Assembly: GCF_900105755.1 (NCBI RefSeq) | Contig: NZ_FNTQ01000001.1 | Span: 4,092,001-4,156,000 of the forward strand | Source of the DNA: Streptomyces sp. Ag109_O5-10 | Lineage (GTDB): Bacteria > Actinomycetota > Actinomycetes > Streptomycetales > Streptomycetaceae | Length of the DNA stretch: 64,000 nt | Reading direction: 5' to 3' | Shown: piece after piece, positions 43,571-52,053 of the stretch | Numbering within the stretch: position 1 is the stretch's first letter | Layout of the letters: each line of letters starts with the position of its first letter | Notes under the pieces: model-generated | What the model was told of the DNA's origin: nothing | Databases searched by the model: none | What the model saw: only the letters and a program-made list of their open reading frames with translations | Position numbers and translations under genes: made by a program

Positions 43571-44797
43571 TCAGGACGCGGCGCTGCGCAGGCCGCCGAG
43601 GTTGATCTGTTCCGTCTCGTCGTGCGCGGTCAGGTCGATGACCTGGCCGACACCCCGCGCCCGCGCGTCGGCGGGCTTGAACTCGGCCTCGGACTCGGCC
43701 TTGTGCAGCGCGAGCGCCTCCTGGCCGACGACGTCCGCGAGGTCCTCGTTGTGCACGGCGTCCAGGCCGCCGGCGGGCGAGCCCTTCTGGGTGCCGAAGA
43801 AGTCGAAGCCGCCGGTGACCAGCGGGCGCGGGATCGGCGCGGCCGGCAGCACCGCCACCGCGGTGGGCACCGTGAAGTGGCCCGAGGGCTGCACGGAACG
43901 GGCGGACGGTGTCGTGGGGTGGGCGTCCTGCTCCGCCGACGCCGGGGTGGTGTCCTCCGCCTCCGGTCCGGCCGTGGTGGCGGCGGCCGCACGCGCGTGC
44001 CCGTCGGCCGCCGCGGGCTGCCCCTGCGCCTCGTCCTCCGGCGCGCTCTCGCCCGCCGGGGCGGCCCCGGTTCCGGCGGCCTTCTCCGCCGCGGCCCGGG
44101 CGTCGGTGCCCGCGTCGGTCCCGTCCTTCGGGGCGTCCTTCTCGTCGAACCGGGCCAATGCCACCTTGGCCCGCAGGAAGAGCTTGGAACCCTCCGGCGA
44201 GAAGATCGCGGGAGCCGTCTCCTCGACCGTCAGTGCCGCGGACTTGTCCGCGGCCTTCTCCTCGGCCTGCTCCTCCGCGGGAGCCGCGGTCTGCTCCGCC
44301 TCCTCCGCCTTGCGGGGGGCCGGGAGCGCGTTCGACGGCTCGGCGGCCTCGATCTCCAGCAGGCGGCGGCCCTCCAGGGCGCTCGCGCGCTCGGTCTCGG
44401 CCGTGGCGTAACGGCGCAGCAGGGACGCGTGCTCGTTGCGCAGTCCCGCCAGCTCCGACCGCTTCGCGCGCAGCCGCTGCTCCAGCTTGGCGCGCAGTTC
44501 CCGGGACTCCTCCAGGTCGGTCTCCAGCTCGGCGATCCGCTCCTCGTGGCGCCACTCGTCGCTCGCACGCGCGCGTGACAGGTCGGCCACCTGCTTGCCC
44601 GCCTCGCTGTCCCAGCGCCGCATGACGGCGGCGCCGACAACCGCGGTGGCCGCGGCTATCGCGGCCAGGGTGCGCAGCACCGTCGGTTGGGAGAACAGCC
44701 AGGGGCCGAGGGCGCAGACGAGAGAGACACCGGCGATCGCTGAGGGAGGCAACAGCCTGTGCAAGGGCGGGGAATGACGGTGGCGTCCACGTGGCAT
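43571..44797 (-). CDS. Membrane-anchored coiled-coil protein of unknown function
   Basis: A 408-residue protein. Two hydrophobic helices (AIAGVSLVCALGPWLF, LAAIAAATAVVGAAVM) near residues 20-60 are followed by a long coiled coil (HEERIAELETDLEESRELRA, KLEQRLRAKRSELAGLRNEH, ~75-135), then a Glu/Ala-rich disordered segment and a conserved end (FDFFGTQKG, IDLTAHDETEQINLGGLR). No function recognised; the plan suggests a structural or scaffold protein at the membrane. Start chosen at MPRGRHRH, with TAAGTT 7 nt upstream. Confidence 0.75.
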   Translation of the reverse strand: MPRGRHRHSPPLHRLLPPSAIAGVSLVCALGPWLFSQPTVLRTLAAIAAATAVVGAAVMRRWDSEAGKQVADLSRARASDEWRHEERIAELETDLEESRELRAKLEQRLRAKRSELAGLRNEHASLLRRYATAETERASALEGRRLLEIEAAEPSNALPAPRKAEEAEQTAAPAEEQAEEKAADKSAALTVEETAPAIFSPEGSKLFLRAKVALARFDEKDAPKDGTDAGTDARAAAEKAAGTGAAPAGESAPEDEAQGQPAAADGHARAAAATTAGPEAEDTTPASAEQDAHPTTPSARSVQPSGHFTVPTAVAVLPAAPIPRPLVTGGFDFFGTQKGSPAGGLDAVHNEDLADVVGQEALALHKAESEAEFKPADARARGVGQVIDLTAHDETEQINLGGLRSAAS

Positions 44798-44894
44798 GGC
44801 CAGAAACTTACCGCGCGTAGGCGAATCGTGGTGCCCCAGGCCGTAAAAACACAGCGACAACGAAGTCTTCCCACGGTATCGGCAGGGGTGGGAC

Positions 44895-46007
44895 TCAGTG
44901 GACGCCCAGTCGGCCGCTCATCCACTGCAGCGTCGCCGGGATCTCGCGGCGCCAGGTGTTGAAGTTGTGGCCGCCGCTGTCGAGGATGATCGACGAGATC
45001 CGGGTGCGCCTGGTGGCCTCCACGCTCGCGATGAATCTCAGCGTGGCCTTGTAGTTGGTTTCCCCGGCTTTGCTGCTGGTGACCAGCAGGGAGGTGTCCG
45101 GGGCGGGCTCGTGCTTCAGGAACCACCACAGGTCCGCGCGGTTCTTGAGATTCCGGTCGCCCTGGAAGAGGTCGCCGGTCGTGGCGTCGAGGGGCGCCTT
45201 GTACGACGGGGAGAGCCCGGCTCCGGCCCCGTACACGCCGGGGTGGTGCACGGCGAGCTTGAGCGCGCAGTACCCGCCGGTCGAGTCGCCGACGATCCCC
45301 CAGCCGCCCGGCCGCACGGCGGCCCGGTAGTGCGCCCGCACCGCCTCGGGCAGGTCCTTGGCGAAGAAGGTCTCGGTCTGCGGGCCGTGCGGGACGTCCA
45401 CGCACTCGGTGTCCCGGGGCGGCGCGACCGTGGGCCGCAGCATCACCAGGATCACCGGCCGCATCTTCCCGTCCCTGACCAGGTGCTGCGCGGTGCGCGG
45501 GTAGTGCAGCTTGTCGACCAGCGCGCTGGCGGTGCCCGGATAGCCGCTGAGGACGACCACCACCGGGAACGTCCGCGTGCGGTACTGGGGCTGGAAGTAC
45601 TCCGGCGGCAGGTACACGTACGCGGGCGTGGTGATGTGCGTCGTGCGGCCGACTATGCCGACCTGCTGGATCTGACCGGCCGTCCGGGGCAGCGAGCCGC
45701 CCATGCCGTGCACCTCGGACGTGGACATCACCTGGAGCGGGCCGGCCGCGTGGTCGACGACGACGCCCTGGCCGGTCTCCGTGCCGAACAGGTCCGCCCA
45801 GCTCGCGTAGAAACCGAAGGCCTGGTTAACCGCTACCCCGACGCACGCGAACAGGGCCAGCTGGGTGGCCAGCAGAAGACCGACACGGCCGCTGACGGCC
45901 CGCCAGCTCTGCCCGGCAAGCCGGGGCCACAGCCACACCGTGCCTACGAACAGCAGTACGGCGCACAAGATCGTAAATGCCAGCAGTTTGTTGCTCGTGA
46001 GACCCAT
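44895..46007 (-). CDS. Membrane-anchored esterase (alpha/beta hydrolase, antigen 85/esterase D-like)
   Basis: A 370-residue protein. Two to three N-terminal membrane helices (LLAFTILCAVLLFVGTVWLW, LLLATQLALFACVGVAV) lead to an exported hydrolase domain. The nucleophile elbow is GIVGDSTGGYCALKLAV (Ser in GDSTGG), the catalytic Asp/Glu is probably near DRNLKNRADLWW, and the His in DSGGHNFNTWRREIPATL. Such enzymes hydrolyse or transfer acyl groups; substrate unknown. ATG start. Divergent from the MprF-like gene. Confidence 0.87.
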   Translation of the reverse strand: MGLTSNKLLAFTILCAVLLFVGTVWLWPRLAGQSWRAVSGRVGLLLATQLALFACVGVAVNQAFGFYASWADLFGTETGQGVVVDHAAGPLQVMSTSEVHGMGGSLPRTAGQIQQVGIVGRTTHITTPAYVYLPPEYFQPQYRTRTFPVVVVLSGYPGTASALVDKLHYPRTAQHLVRDGKMRPVILVMLRPTVAPPRDTECVDVPHGPQTETFFAKDLPEAVRAHYRAAVRPGGWGIVGDSTGGYCALKLAVHHPGVYGAGAGLSPSYKAPLDATTGDLFQGDRNLKNRADLWWFLKHEPAPDTSLLVTSSKAGETNYKATLRFIASVEATRRTRISSIILDSGGHNFNTWRREIPATLQWMSGRLGVH

Positions 46008-46232
46008 GAGGTGCTTCCTGCCTGCGCTTTCCCCCGCGGCCTTCGCTGCATTTCAGCGAGGCTTGCCCCGGGCTTTCCCTGTCCTTTGAACCGGCTTTCC
46101 GGTGGGGAGTGAACCTCTCCCCCCGAGACACCGTCCTAGAGGGCGCAATGTCGCCGGATGCCCGAATCGGGCCCGGATCCAAGGTCTCTCGCAGAACTAC
46201 GGGATGCGATGTCTGTCAGGATAGATGGGGAA

Positions 46233-48044
46233 ATGTCGGGCTGGGTTCCGAGCCGATCAAGCCGGGCGCGGCGGATAGTCCGTGGCCCGCGCCCTGAGGC
46301 TGTCCCCGCCCTGGTCGGCAGGGCGTGCGCGGTCGTGGGCGTCCTGGACATCGCCGCGGGCGTCTTCCCGCGCTTCCGTCACAGCCGTATGCACGCCATG
46401 GCCGAGGTGCTGCCGGGCTCGCTCGGCCCGTTCGCCGCCGCGCTCTCGCTCAGCGTCGGCGTGCTGCTGCTGCTGCTCGCGCACGGGCTCAAGCGGCGCA
46501 AGCGCCGGGCATGGCGGGCCGCGGTCGCACTGCTGCCGGCAGGAGCGGTCTCGCAGTTCGTCTACCGGCACTCGCTCATCGGCGCGCTGATCTCGCTGGC
46601 CCTGTTCGTGCCGCTCGTGATCCACCGCGACGAGTTCAAGGCACTGCCCGACCCGCGCAGCCGGTGGCGCGCGCTCGCCAACTTCGTCCTCATGAGCGCC
46701 GGTTCGCTCGCGCTCGGCCTGGTCGTCGTCAGCGCCCACCCGAAGCGCACCATCGGCGACCCCAGCCTGGCCGACCGCATCACCCACGTCCTGTACGGCC
46801 TGTTCGGCTTCGAGGGCCCCGTCGACTACGAGGGCTCCACCTCCTGGACGGTCGCCTTCTCCCTCGGCGCCCTCGGCCTGATCACCGCGGTCACCACCAT
46901 CTACCTCGCCTTCCGCCCCGAGCACCCCGCCGCCCACCTCACCGAGGAGGACGAGGCCCAGCTGCGCACCCTCCTCGAGAAGCACGGCGCCCGCGACTCC
47001 CTCGGCCACTTCGCGCTCCGCCGCGACAAGGCGGTCGTCTTCTCCCCCAGCGGCAAGGCGGCGGTCACCTACCGCGTCGTCTCCGGCGTGATGCTCGCCA
47101 GCGGCGATCCCATCGGCGACGTCGAGGCCTGGCCCGGCGCCATCGAACGCTTCATGGACGAGGCCAAGGCCCACTCCTGGACCCCCGCCGTCATGGGCTG
47201 CTCGGAGACGGGCGGCGAGGTGTGGACCCGCGAGACCGGCCTGGACGCCCTCGAACTGGGCGACGAGGCGGTGGTCGACGTGGCGGATTTCTCGCTCGCC
47301 GGACGCGCGATGCGCAACGTGCGCCAGATGGTCAAGCGCATCGAGCGGGCCGGCTACGAAACCCGGGTACGGCGCATCCGTGACCTCGGCGAGGCCGAAC
47401 TCGACCGTATCCGCCGGGCCGCCGAGGACTGGCGCGGCACCGACACCGAGCGCGGCTTCTCCATGGCGCTCGGCCGCATCGGCGACCCCGCCGACGGCGA
47501 CTGCCTGATCGCCACCGCCCACAAGGCGGACGAGACGCCCGGCCAGTACGGCGACCTCAAGGCGATCCTGCACTTCGTGCCCTGGGGCACCGACGGCGTC
47601 TCCCTCGACCTGATGCGCCGCGACCGCGCCGCCGACCCCGGCATGAACGAGCTGCTCATCGTGGCCGCCCTCCAGGCCGCCCCGAAGCTCGGCATCACCA
47701 GGATCTCGCTCAACTTCGCGATGTTCCGCTCGGCCCTCGCCCGCGGCGAGAAGATCGGCGCGGGACCGGTGCTCCGCGCCTGGCGCGGACTGCTGGTGTT
47801 CCTCTCCCGCTGGTTCCAGATCGAGTCGCTGTACAAGTTCAACGCCAAGTTCCAGCCCCGCTGGGAGCCGCGCTTCGTGGTCTACCGGGCCTCCGGCGAC
47901 CTCCCGCGCATCGGGCTCGCCGCCATGCAGGCCGAGGGCTTCGTCAGCCTCGCCCTCCCGCTGCCGCGGTTCCTGCGCCGCCAGACGCCCGCCCCCCGCC
48001 CGTGCGCCCACGGCGTCGCCGAACAGGGTGTACGCGCGGCCTGA
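46233..48044 (+). CDS. MprF-like phosphatidylglycerol lysyltransferase (DUF2156) membrane protein
   Basis: About 603 residues. Six or more membrane helices lie in the N-terminal third (ACAVVGVLDIAAGVFP, LGPFAAALSLSVGVLLLLLA, FVLMSAGSLALGLVVVSA, VAFSLGALGLITAVTTIYLA), followed by the GNAT-like DUF2156 aminoacyl-transfer domain (YRVVSGVMLASGDPIGDVEA, RQMVKRIERAGYETRVRRI, GMNELLIVAALQAAPKLGIT). It would move lysine from Lys-tRNA to phosphatidylglycerol, lowering surface charge. No fused LysS domain. An ATG at 46209 is an alternative start. Confidence 0.88.
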   Translation: MSGWVPSRSSRARRIVRGPRPEAVPALVGRACAVVGVLDIAAGVFPRFRHSRMHAMAEVLPGSLGPFAAALSLSVGVLLLLLAHGLKRRKRRAWRAAVALLPAGAVSQFVYRHSLIGALISLALFVPLVIHRDEFKALPDPRSRWRALANFVLMSAGSLALGLVVVSAHPKRTIGDPSLADRITHVLYGLFGFEGPVDYEGSTSWTVAFSLGALGLITAVTTIYLAFRPEHPAAHLTEEDEAQLRTLLEKHGARDSLGHFALRRDKAVVFSPSGKAAVTYRVVSGVMLASGDPIGDVEAWPGAIERFMDEAKAHSWTPAVMGCSETGGEVWTRETGLDALELGDEAVVDVADFSLAGRAMRNVRQMVKRIERAGYETRVRRIRDLGEAELDRIRRAAEDWRGTDTERGFSMALGRIGDPADGDCLIATAHKADETPGQYGDLKAILHFVPWGTDGVSLDLMRRDRAADPGMNELLIVAALQAAPKLGITRISLNFAMFRSALARGEKIGAGPVLRAWRGLLVFLSRWFQIESLYKFNAKFQPRWEPRFVVYRASGDLPRIGLAAMQAEGFVSLALPLPRFLRRQTPAPRPCAHGVAEQGVRAA

Positions 48045-48144
48045 CCCCCTGACCGGCCCGAGCGGACGCTCCGCCCCCTCCAGCCCTGGGGCGCCGCTCG
48101 GGCCACGGGGGCTGGGCACAGGGCCCTGGGCCTACGCTGAACGT

Positions 48145-49038
48145 ATGAGCAACCACAGCGGACGTGGCCAGGTGGCAGGGCTTCCGGCATGGGACCGGTG
48201 CGCGGTCATGGGGGTCGTGAACGTCACCCCCGACTCCTTCTCCGACGGCGGCCGCTGGTTCGACACGACCGCCGCCGTCAAGCACGGCCTCGACCTCGGC
48301 GCCCAGGGCGCCGACCTGGTCGACGTCGGCGGCGAGTCCACCCGCCCGGGCGCCACCCGCGTCGACGAGGACGAGGAACTGCGCCGGGTCGTCCCCGTCG
48401 TCCGCGGCCTCGCCTCCGAAGGCGTCGTCGTCTCCGTCGACACCATGCGCGCCTCCGTCGCCCGGCAGGCCCTCGCCGCCGGCGCCGCCCTCGTCAACGA
48501 CGTCAGCGGCGGCCTCGCCGACCCCGACATGATCCCCGTCGTCGCCGACTCCGGCGCCCCCTTCGTCGTCATGCACTGGCGCGGTTTCCTGGAGGGCGGC
48601 AACGTCAAGGGCGTGTACGGCGACGTCGTCGGCGAGGTCCTCGACGAACTGCACGCGCGCGTGGACGCCGTCCTGGCCGGCGGCGTCTCCCCCGACCGGA
48701 TCGTCGTCGACCCCGGCCTCGGCTTCTCCAAGAACTCCGAGCACGACCTGACCCTGCTCGCCCACCTCGACCGGCTGCACGCCCTGGGCCACCCCCTGCT
48801 CGTCGCCGCCTCCCGCAAGCGGTTCCTCGGCCGGGTCCTGGCCGGGCCCGAAGGGGCGCCCCCGCCCGCCCGGGAGCGCGACGCGGCGACGGCCGCCGTC
48901 TCGGCGCTCGCGGCGCACGCCGGCGCGTGGGCGGTGCGCGTGCACGAGGTACGCGCCACGGCCGACGCGGTACGGGTCGCGCGCGCAATAGAGAGCGCGC
49001 GCACCGGAGACGGCGCGCCGGGCGAAGGAGCCCGGTGA
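48145..49038 (+). CDS. folP: Dihydropteroate synthase
   Basis: A 297-residue TIM-barrel enzyme condensing dihydropterin pyrophosphate with p-aminobenzoate; target of sulfonamides. AVMGVVNVTPDSFSDGGRWF, DVGGESTRPGATRVDEDEEL, ALVNDVSGG, PFVVMHWRG and VVDPGLGFSKNSEHDL are the family motifs. ATG start with TACGCT exactly 6 nt upstream, so the fol operon mRNA may be leaderless. Its stop overlaps the next start (GTGA). Confidence 0.96.
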   Translation: MSNHSGRGQVAGLPAWDRCAVMGVVNVTPDSFSDGGRWFDTTAAVKHGLDLGAQGADLVDVGGESTRPGATRVDEDEELRRVVPVVRGLASEGVVVSVDTMRASVARQALAAGAALVNDVSGGLADPDMIPVVADSGAPFVVMHWRGFLEGGNVKGVYGDVVGEVLDELHARVDAVLAGGVSPDRIVVDPGLGFSKNSEHDLTLLAHLDRLHALGHPLLVAASRKRFLGRVLAGPEGAPPPARERDAATAAVSALAAHAGAWAVRVHEVRATADAVRVARAIESARTGDGAPGEGAR

Positions 49039-49538
49039 GCGCCCCCCATACCGACGTCGAGCAGGTCGAGGCCGCCAACACCGCCTTCTACGAGGCACTG
49101 GAGAACGGCGACTTCGAAACCGTCTCCGGCCTCTGGCTCGCCCCCGCCGACCTGGGCGTCGACGAGGAGTACCACGACCCCGCCGACAGCGGCGTGATCT
49201 CCTGCGTGCATCCCGGCTGGCCGGTCCTCACCGGCCGCGGCGAGGTCCTGCGGTCGTACGCGCTGATCATGGCGAACACCGACTACATCCAGTTCTTCCT
49301 CACCGACGTGCACGTCTCCGTCACCGGCGACACCGCCCTGGTGACCTGCACGGAGAACATCCTCAGCGGCGGTCCGGCCCCCGAGGGCGGCCAGGAACTC
49401 GGCCCGCTGGTCGGACAGCTGGTCGTCGCCACGAACGTGTTCCGGCGCACCCGGGACGGCTGGAAACTCTGGTCCCACCACGCCTCCCCGGTGCTCTCCG
49501 AGACCGACGAGGACGAAGAGGACGACACGCCCTCCTGA
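49035..49538 (+). CDS. Nuclear transport factor 2 / SnoaL-like family protein
   Basis: A 167-residue protein with the cone-shaped NTF2 fold: VEQVEAANTAFYEALENGDF, TVSGLWLAPADLGVDEEYHD, VHPGWPVLTGRGEVLRSYAL, and ending NVFRRTRDGWKLWSHHASPV. Function unknown; it is regularly found between folP and folB in Streptomyces as I recall. GTG start overlaps the folP stop by 4 nt and has GAAGGAG upstream. The acidic tail (DEDEEDD) is likely disordered. Confidence 0.87.
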   Translation: MSAPHTDVEQVEAANTAFYEALENGDFETVSGLWLAPADLGVDEEYHDPADSGVISCVHPGWPVLTGRGEVLRSYALIMANTDYIQFFLTDVHVSVTGDTALVTCTENILSGGPAPEGGQELGPLVGQLVVATNVFRRTRDGWKLWSHHASPVLSETDEDEEDDTPS

Positions 49539-49784
49539 GCGCAGGACACCCCTGGCGGACCAGGAAGTGGCCGGAATCACGAACTCGCGAGTAGGTACGG
49601 CTACCGGCCCATGAGCCACCGGCTTCCCCGGGGGAAACACCCGATGAACCCTGCGCGCCCCGGAGAACCCCACGCCCCGTAACCCGGCTCTGTCAGTGCT
49701 CGCAGGTAGATTCGTGTGAGGCCGGACCATCGCCCGCACGCGATGTCCCCCGGCCGCACACCGACGATTGCAGGAGTGATTCGC

Positions 49785-50144
49785 GTGGATCGTGTCGCGC
49801 TGCGCGGCCTCAGGGCCCGCGGGCACCACGGTGTCTTCCCCAAGGAGCGCGAGGAGGGCCAGACCTTCATCGTGGACCTCGCCCTCGGCCTGGACACCCG
49901 TCCGGCGGCGGCCGACGACGACCTGACCAAGACCGTGCACTACGGCATCGTGGCCGAGGAGGTCGTCGCCGTGGTCGAGGGGGAACCGGTGAACCTGATC
50001 GAGACGCTCGCCGAGCGGATCGCCCAGGTCTGCCTCAAGCACGAGGGGGTAAGAGAGGTCGAGGTCCAGGTCCACAAGCCGGACGCGCCCATCACCGTCC
50101 CCTTCGACGACGTCACCGTCACCATCACCCGGAGCCGAGTATGA
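49785..50144 (+). CDS. folB: Dihydroneopterin aldolase
   Basis: A 119-residue enzyme that cleaves dihydroneopterin to 6-hydroxymethyl-dihydropterin and glycolaldehyde. VDRVALRGLRARGHHGVFPK holds the catalytic region, ETLAERIAQVCLKH the pterin-site Glu, and VQVHKPDAPI the conserved Lys. GTG start 8 nt after AGGAG. It lies 247 bp after the NTF2 gene, so it may have its own promoter, and overlaps folK (ATGA). Confidence 0.95.
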   Translation: MDRVALRGLRARGHHGVFPKEREEGQTFIVDLALGLDTRPAAADDDLTKTVHYGIVAEEVVAVVEGEPVNLIETLAERIAQVCLKHEGVREVEVQVHKPDAPITVPFDDVTVTITRSRV

Positions 50145-50752
50145 CCGCATCCTCCCTGCGGGGCCCGAGCGACCCGACCGTCCAGCCGGTGCCCGCCTCC
50201 GTCGTCGAGCAGGTCGACGCCGCCGACACCACCCTGTCCAACCCCAAACGCGCCGTGGTCGCCCTCGGCTCCAACCTCGGCAACCGCCTGGAGACCCTCC
50301 AGGGCGCCGTCGACGCCCTGGAGGACACCCCCGGCGTCCGCATCAAGGCCGTGTCGCCGGTGTACGAGACGGAGCCGTGGGGCGTCGAGCCCGGCAGCCA
50401 GCCGACGTACTTCAACGCGATCGTGGTGCTGAAGACCACCCTCCCGCCGTCCTCCCTGCTGGAGCGGGCACACGCGGTCGAGGAGGCGTTCAACCGGGTG
50501 CGGGACGAGCACTGGGGCCCGCGCACCCTCGACGTCGACATCGTCGCCTACGCCGACGTCGTCTCCGACGACCCGCACCTCACCCTCCCGCACCCGCGCG
50601 CCCACGAGCGCGCCTTCGTGCTCGCGCCCTGGTACGACATCGACCCCGAGGCCCTGCTGCCCGGCCGCGGCACGGTCGCGGATCTCCTGGCCGCCGTCAC
50701 CCGGCACGGCGTGGAAGCGCGCGGGGACCTGGAACTCCGACTGCCCGAGTAG
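50141..50752 (+). CDS. folK: 2-amino-4-hydroxy-6-hydroxymethyldihydropteridine pyrophosphokinase
   Basis: A 203-residue HPPK. AVVALGSNLGNRLETLQGAV is the start of the catalytic core, VYETEPWGVEPGSQPTYFNA is the pterin-binding part, and WGPRTLDVDIVAY carries the Mg-binding Asp pair; LPHPRAHERAFVLAPWYDI ends it. About 45 extra N-terminal residues precede the core. It supplies the substrate of FolP. Starts inside the folB stop codon. Confidence 0.95.
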   Translation: MTASSLRGPSDPTVQPVPASVVEQVDAADTTLSNPKRAVVALGSNLGNRLETLQGAVDALEDTPGVRIKAVSPVYETEPWGVEPGSQPTYFNAIVVLKTTLPPSSLLERAHAVEEAFNRVRDEHWGPRTLDVDIVAYADVVSDDPHLTLPHPRAHERAFVLAPWYDIDPEALLPGRGTVADLLAAVTRHGVEARGDLELRLPE

Positions 50753-50802
50753 TCGTTAAGGTCGAGACGACCACATCGCTGCGGGGGAGCTGAAGGAAAA
50801 CA

Positions 50803-51291
50803 GTGAAAGAGCTGCGGATCAGGGTGCTGGCCGGCGTCTTCGTCGTGGCCGGAGTGCTGTCCTGGGCGGCCGCCCGCCTCTGGAACGCGGTGGGGACGCT
50901 GCCGAGCGTGCCCGTGGCGGCCCCGATCGTCCTCGCCCTGATCGCCGTGGTCCTGCTCTCCACCGCGCTCTCGCTGCGCGCCCGCCTCAAGGCCCAGCGC
51001 GAGCGCCGCCCTGGCGCCAAGGGCGTGGACCCCCTGATGGCGGCCCGCGCCGTCGTCTTCGGCCAGGCGAGCGCGCTCGTCGCCGCTCTCGTGGCCGGCA
51101 TGTACGGCGGCACCGGCGTCGTCCTCCTCGAACTCCTCGACCTCCCCACCCGCCGCGACCAGGCCCTCTACGCGGCCTTCTCGGTCGTCGCCGGCATCGC
51201 CGTCATAGCGGCGGCCCTCTTCCTGGAACGGGTGTGCAAGCTCCCGGAGGACGACGACAACAACCACAGCGGGGCCGAGCCGGTGGCGTGA
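50803..51291 (+). CDS. DUF3180 family membrane protein
   Basis: A 162-residue protein with four membrane helices (VLAGVFVVAGVLSWAAARLW, VAAPIVLALIAVVLLSTALS, ASALVAALVAGMYGGTGVVL, AFSVVAGIAVIAAALFLERV). DUF3180 proteins follow folK in many actinobacteria; role unknown. GTG start preceded by AAGGAA, 50 bp after folK. Confidence 0.88.
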   Translation: MKELRIRVLAGVFVVAGVLSWAAARLWNAVGTLPSVPVAAPIVLALIAVVLLSTALSLRARLKAQRERRPGAKGVDPLMAARAVVFGQASALVAALVAGMYGGTGVVLLELLDLPTRRDQALYAAFSVVAGIAVIAAALFLERVCKLPEDDDNNHSGAEPVA

Positions 51292-51310
51292 CCCCGGGCA
51301 GGGGCAGCCG

Positions 51311-51916
51311 TCAGCGCGCCATGATGAGGCTCATCGCCTCGTTCCGGGTGGCCGCGTCCCGCAGCTGGCCACGGACCGCCGACGTTATGGTCTTCGCGCC
51401 GGGCTTGCGGATCCCCCGCATCGACATGCACATGTGCTCGCACTCGACGACCACGATGACGCCGCGCGGCTCCAGGATCTGCATCAGCGAGTCCGCGATC
51501 TGCGTAGTGAGACGTTCCTGCACCTGCGGGCGGCGGGCGTAGACGTCGACCAGCCGGGCCAGTTTGGACAGCCCAGTGATCTTCCCGGTCACCGACGGGA
51601 TGTACCCGACGTGGGCGACGCCGTGGAACGGCACCAGGTGGTGTTCACAGGTGCTGTAGACCTCGATGTCCTTCACCAGCACCATCTCGTCGTGCCCGAT
51701 GTCGAACGTGGTGGTCAGGACGTCCTCGGGCTTCTGCCACAGCCCGGCGAAGATCTCCTTGTAGGCCCGCGCCACCCGCGCCGGAGTCTCCCGCAGGCCC
51801 TCGCGCTCCGGGTCCTCGCCGACCGCGATGAGGAGTTCGCGTACGGCGTTCTCGGCGCGTTTCTCGTCGAACTCGCCGATGGTGCCTTCGCCGTCCAGGG
51901 TCACGGGGTCGGTCAT
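51311..51916 (-). CDS. folE: GTP cyclohydrolase I
   Basis: A 201-residue enzyme making dihydroneopterin triphosphate from GTP, first step of folate synthesis. VYSTCEHHLVPFHGVAHVGYIP holds the zinc Cys and His, GLSKLARLVDVYARRPQVQE and VVVECEHMCMSMRGIRKPGA (second zinc Cys) are diagnostic. Convergent with folP-folB-folK so the set of folate genes meets here. ATG start with GAGG upstream; separated from ftsH by a strong terminator. Confidence 0.97.
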   Translation of the reverse strand: MTDPVTLDGEGTIGEFDEKRAENAVRELLIAVGEDPEREGLRETPARVARAYKEIFAGLWQKPEDVLTTTFDIGHDEMVLVKDIEVYSTCEHHLVPFHGVAHVGYIPSVTGKITGLSKLARLVDVYARRPQVQERLTTQIADSLMQILEPRGVIVVVECEHMCMSMRGIRKPGAKTITSAVRGQLRDAATRNEAMSLIMAR

Positions 51917-51985
51917 CTGGGGTGCCTCGTTCCTCAGGGCGGGCGCATGTGGATCACGCGCCTCATGTACAGGCATTACGGAAAT

Positions 51986-52021
51986 GCCGCGCCCCCCAGG
52001 CTAGGTCCTGGGGGGCGCGGC
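51986..52021 (-). terminator. ftsH terminator
   Basis: GCCGCGCCCCCCAGG (51986-52000) and CCTGGGGGGCGCGGC (52007-52021) form a perfect 15-bp stem with loop CTAGGT, between the ftsH stop and folE start on the same strand. Confidence 0.88.
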
Positions 52022-52053
52022 ATCCATTCCGAGCCAGGTGAGGCCGGTGTGAG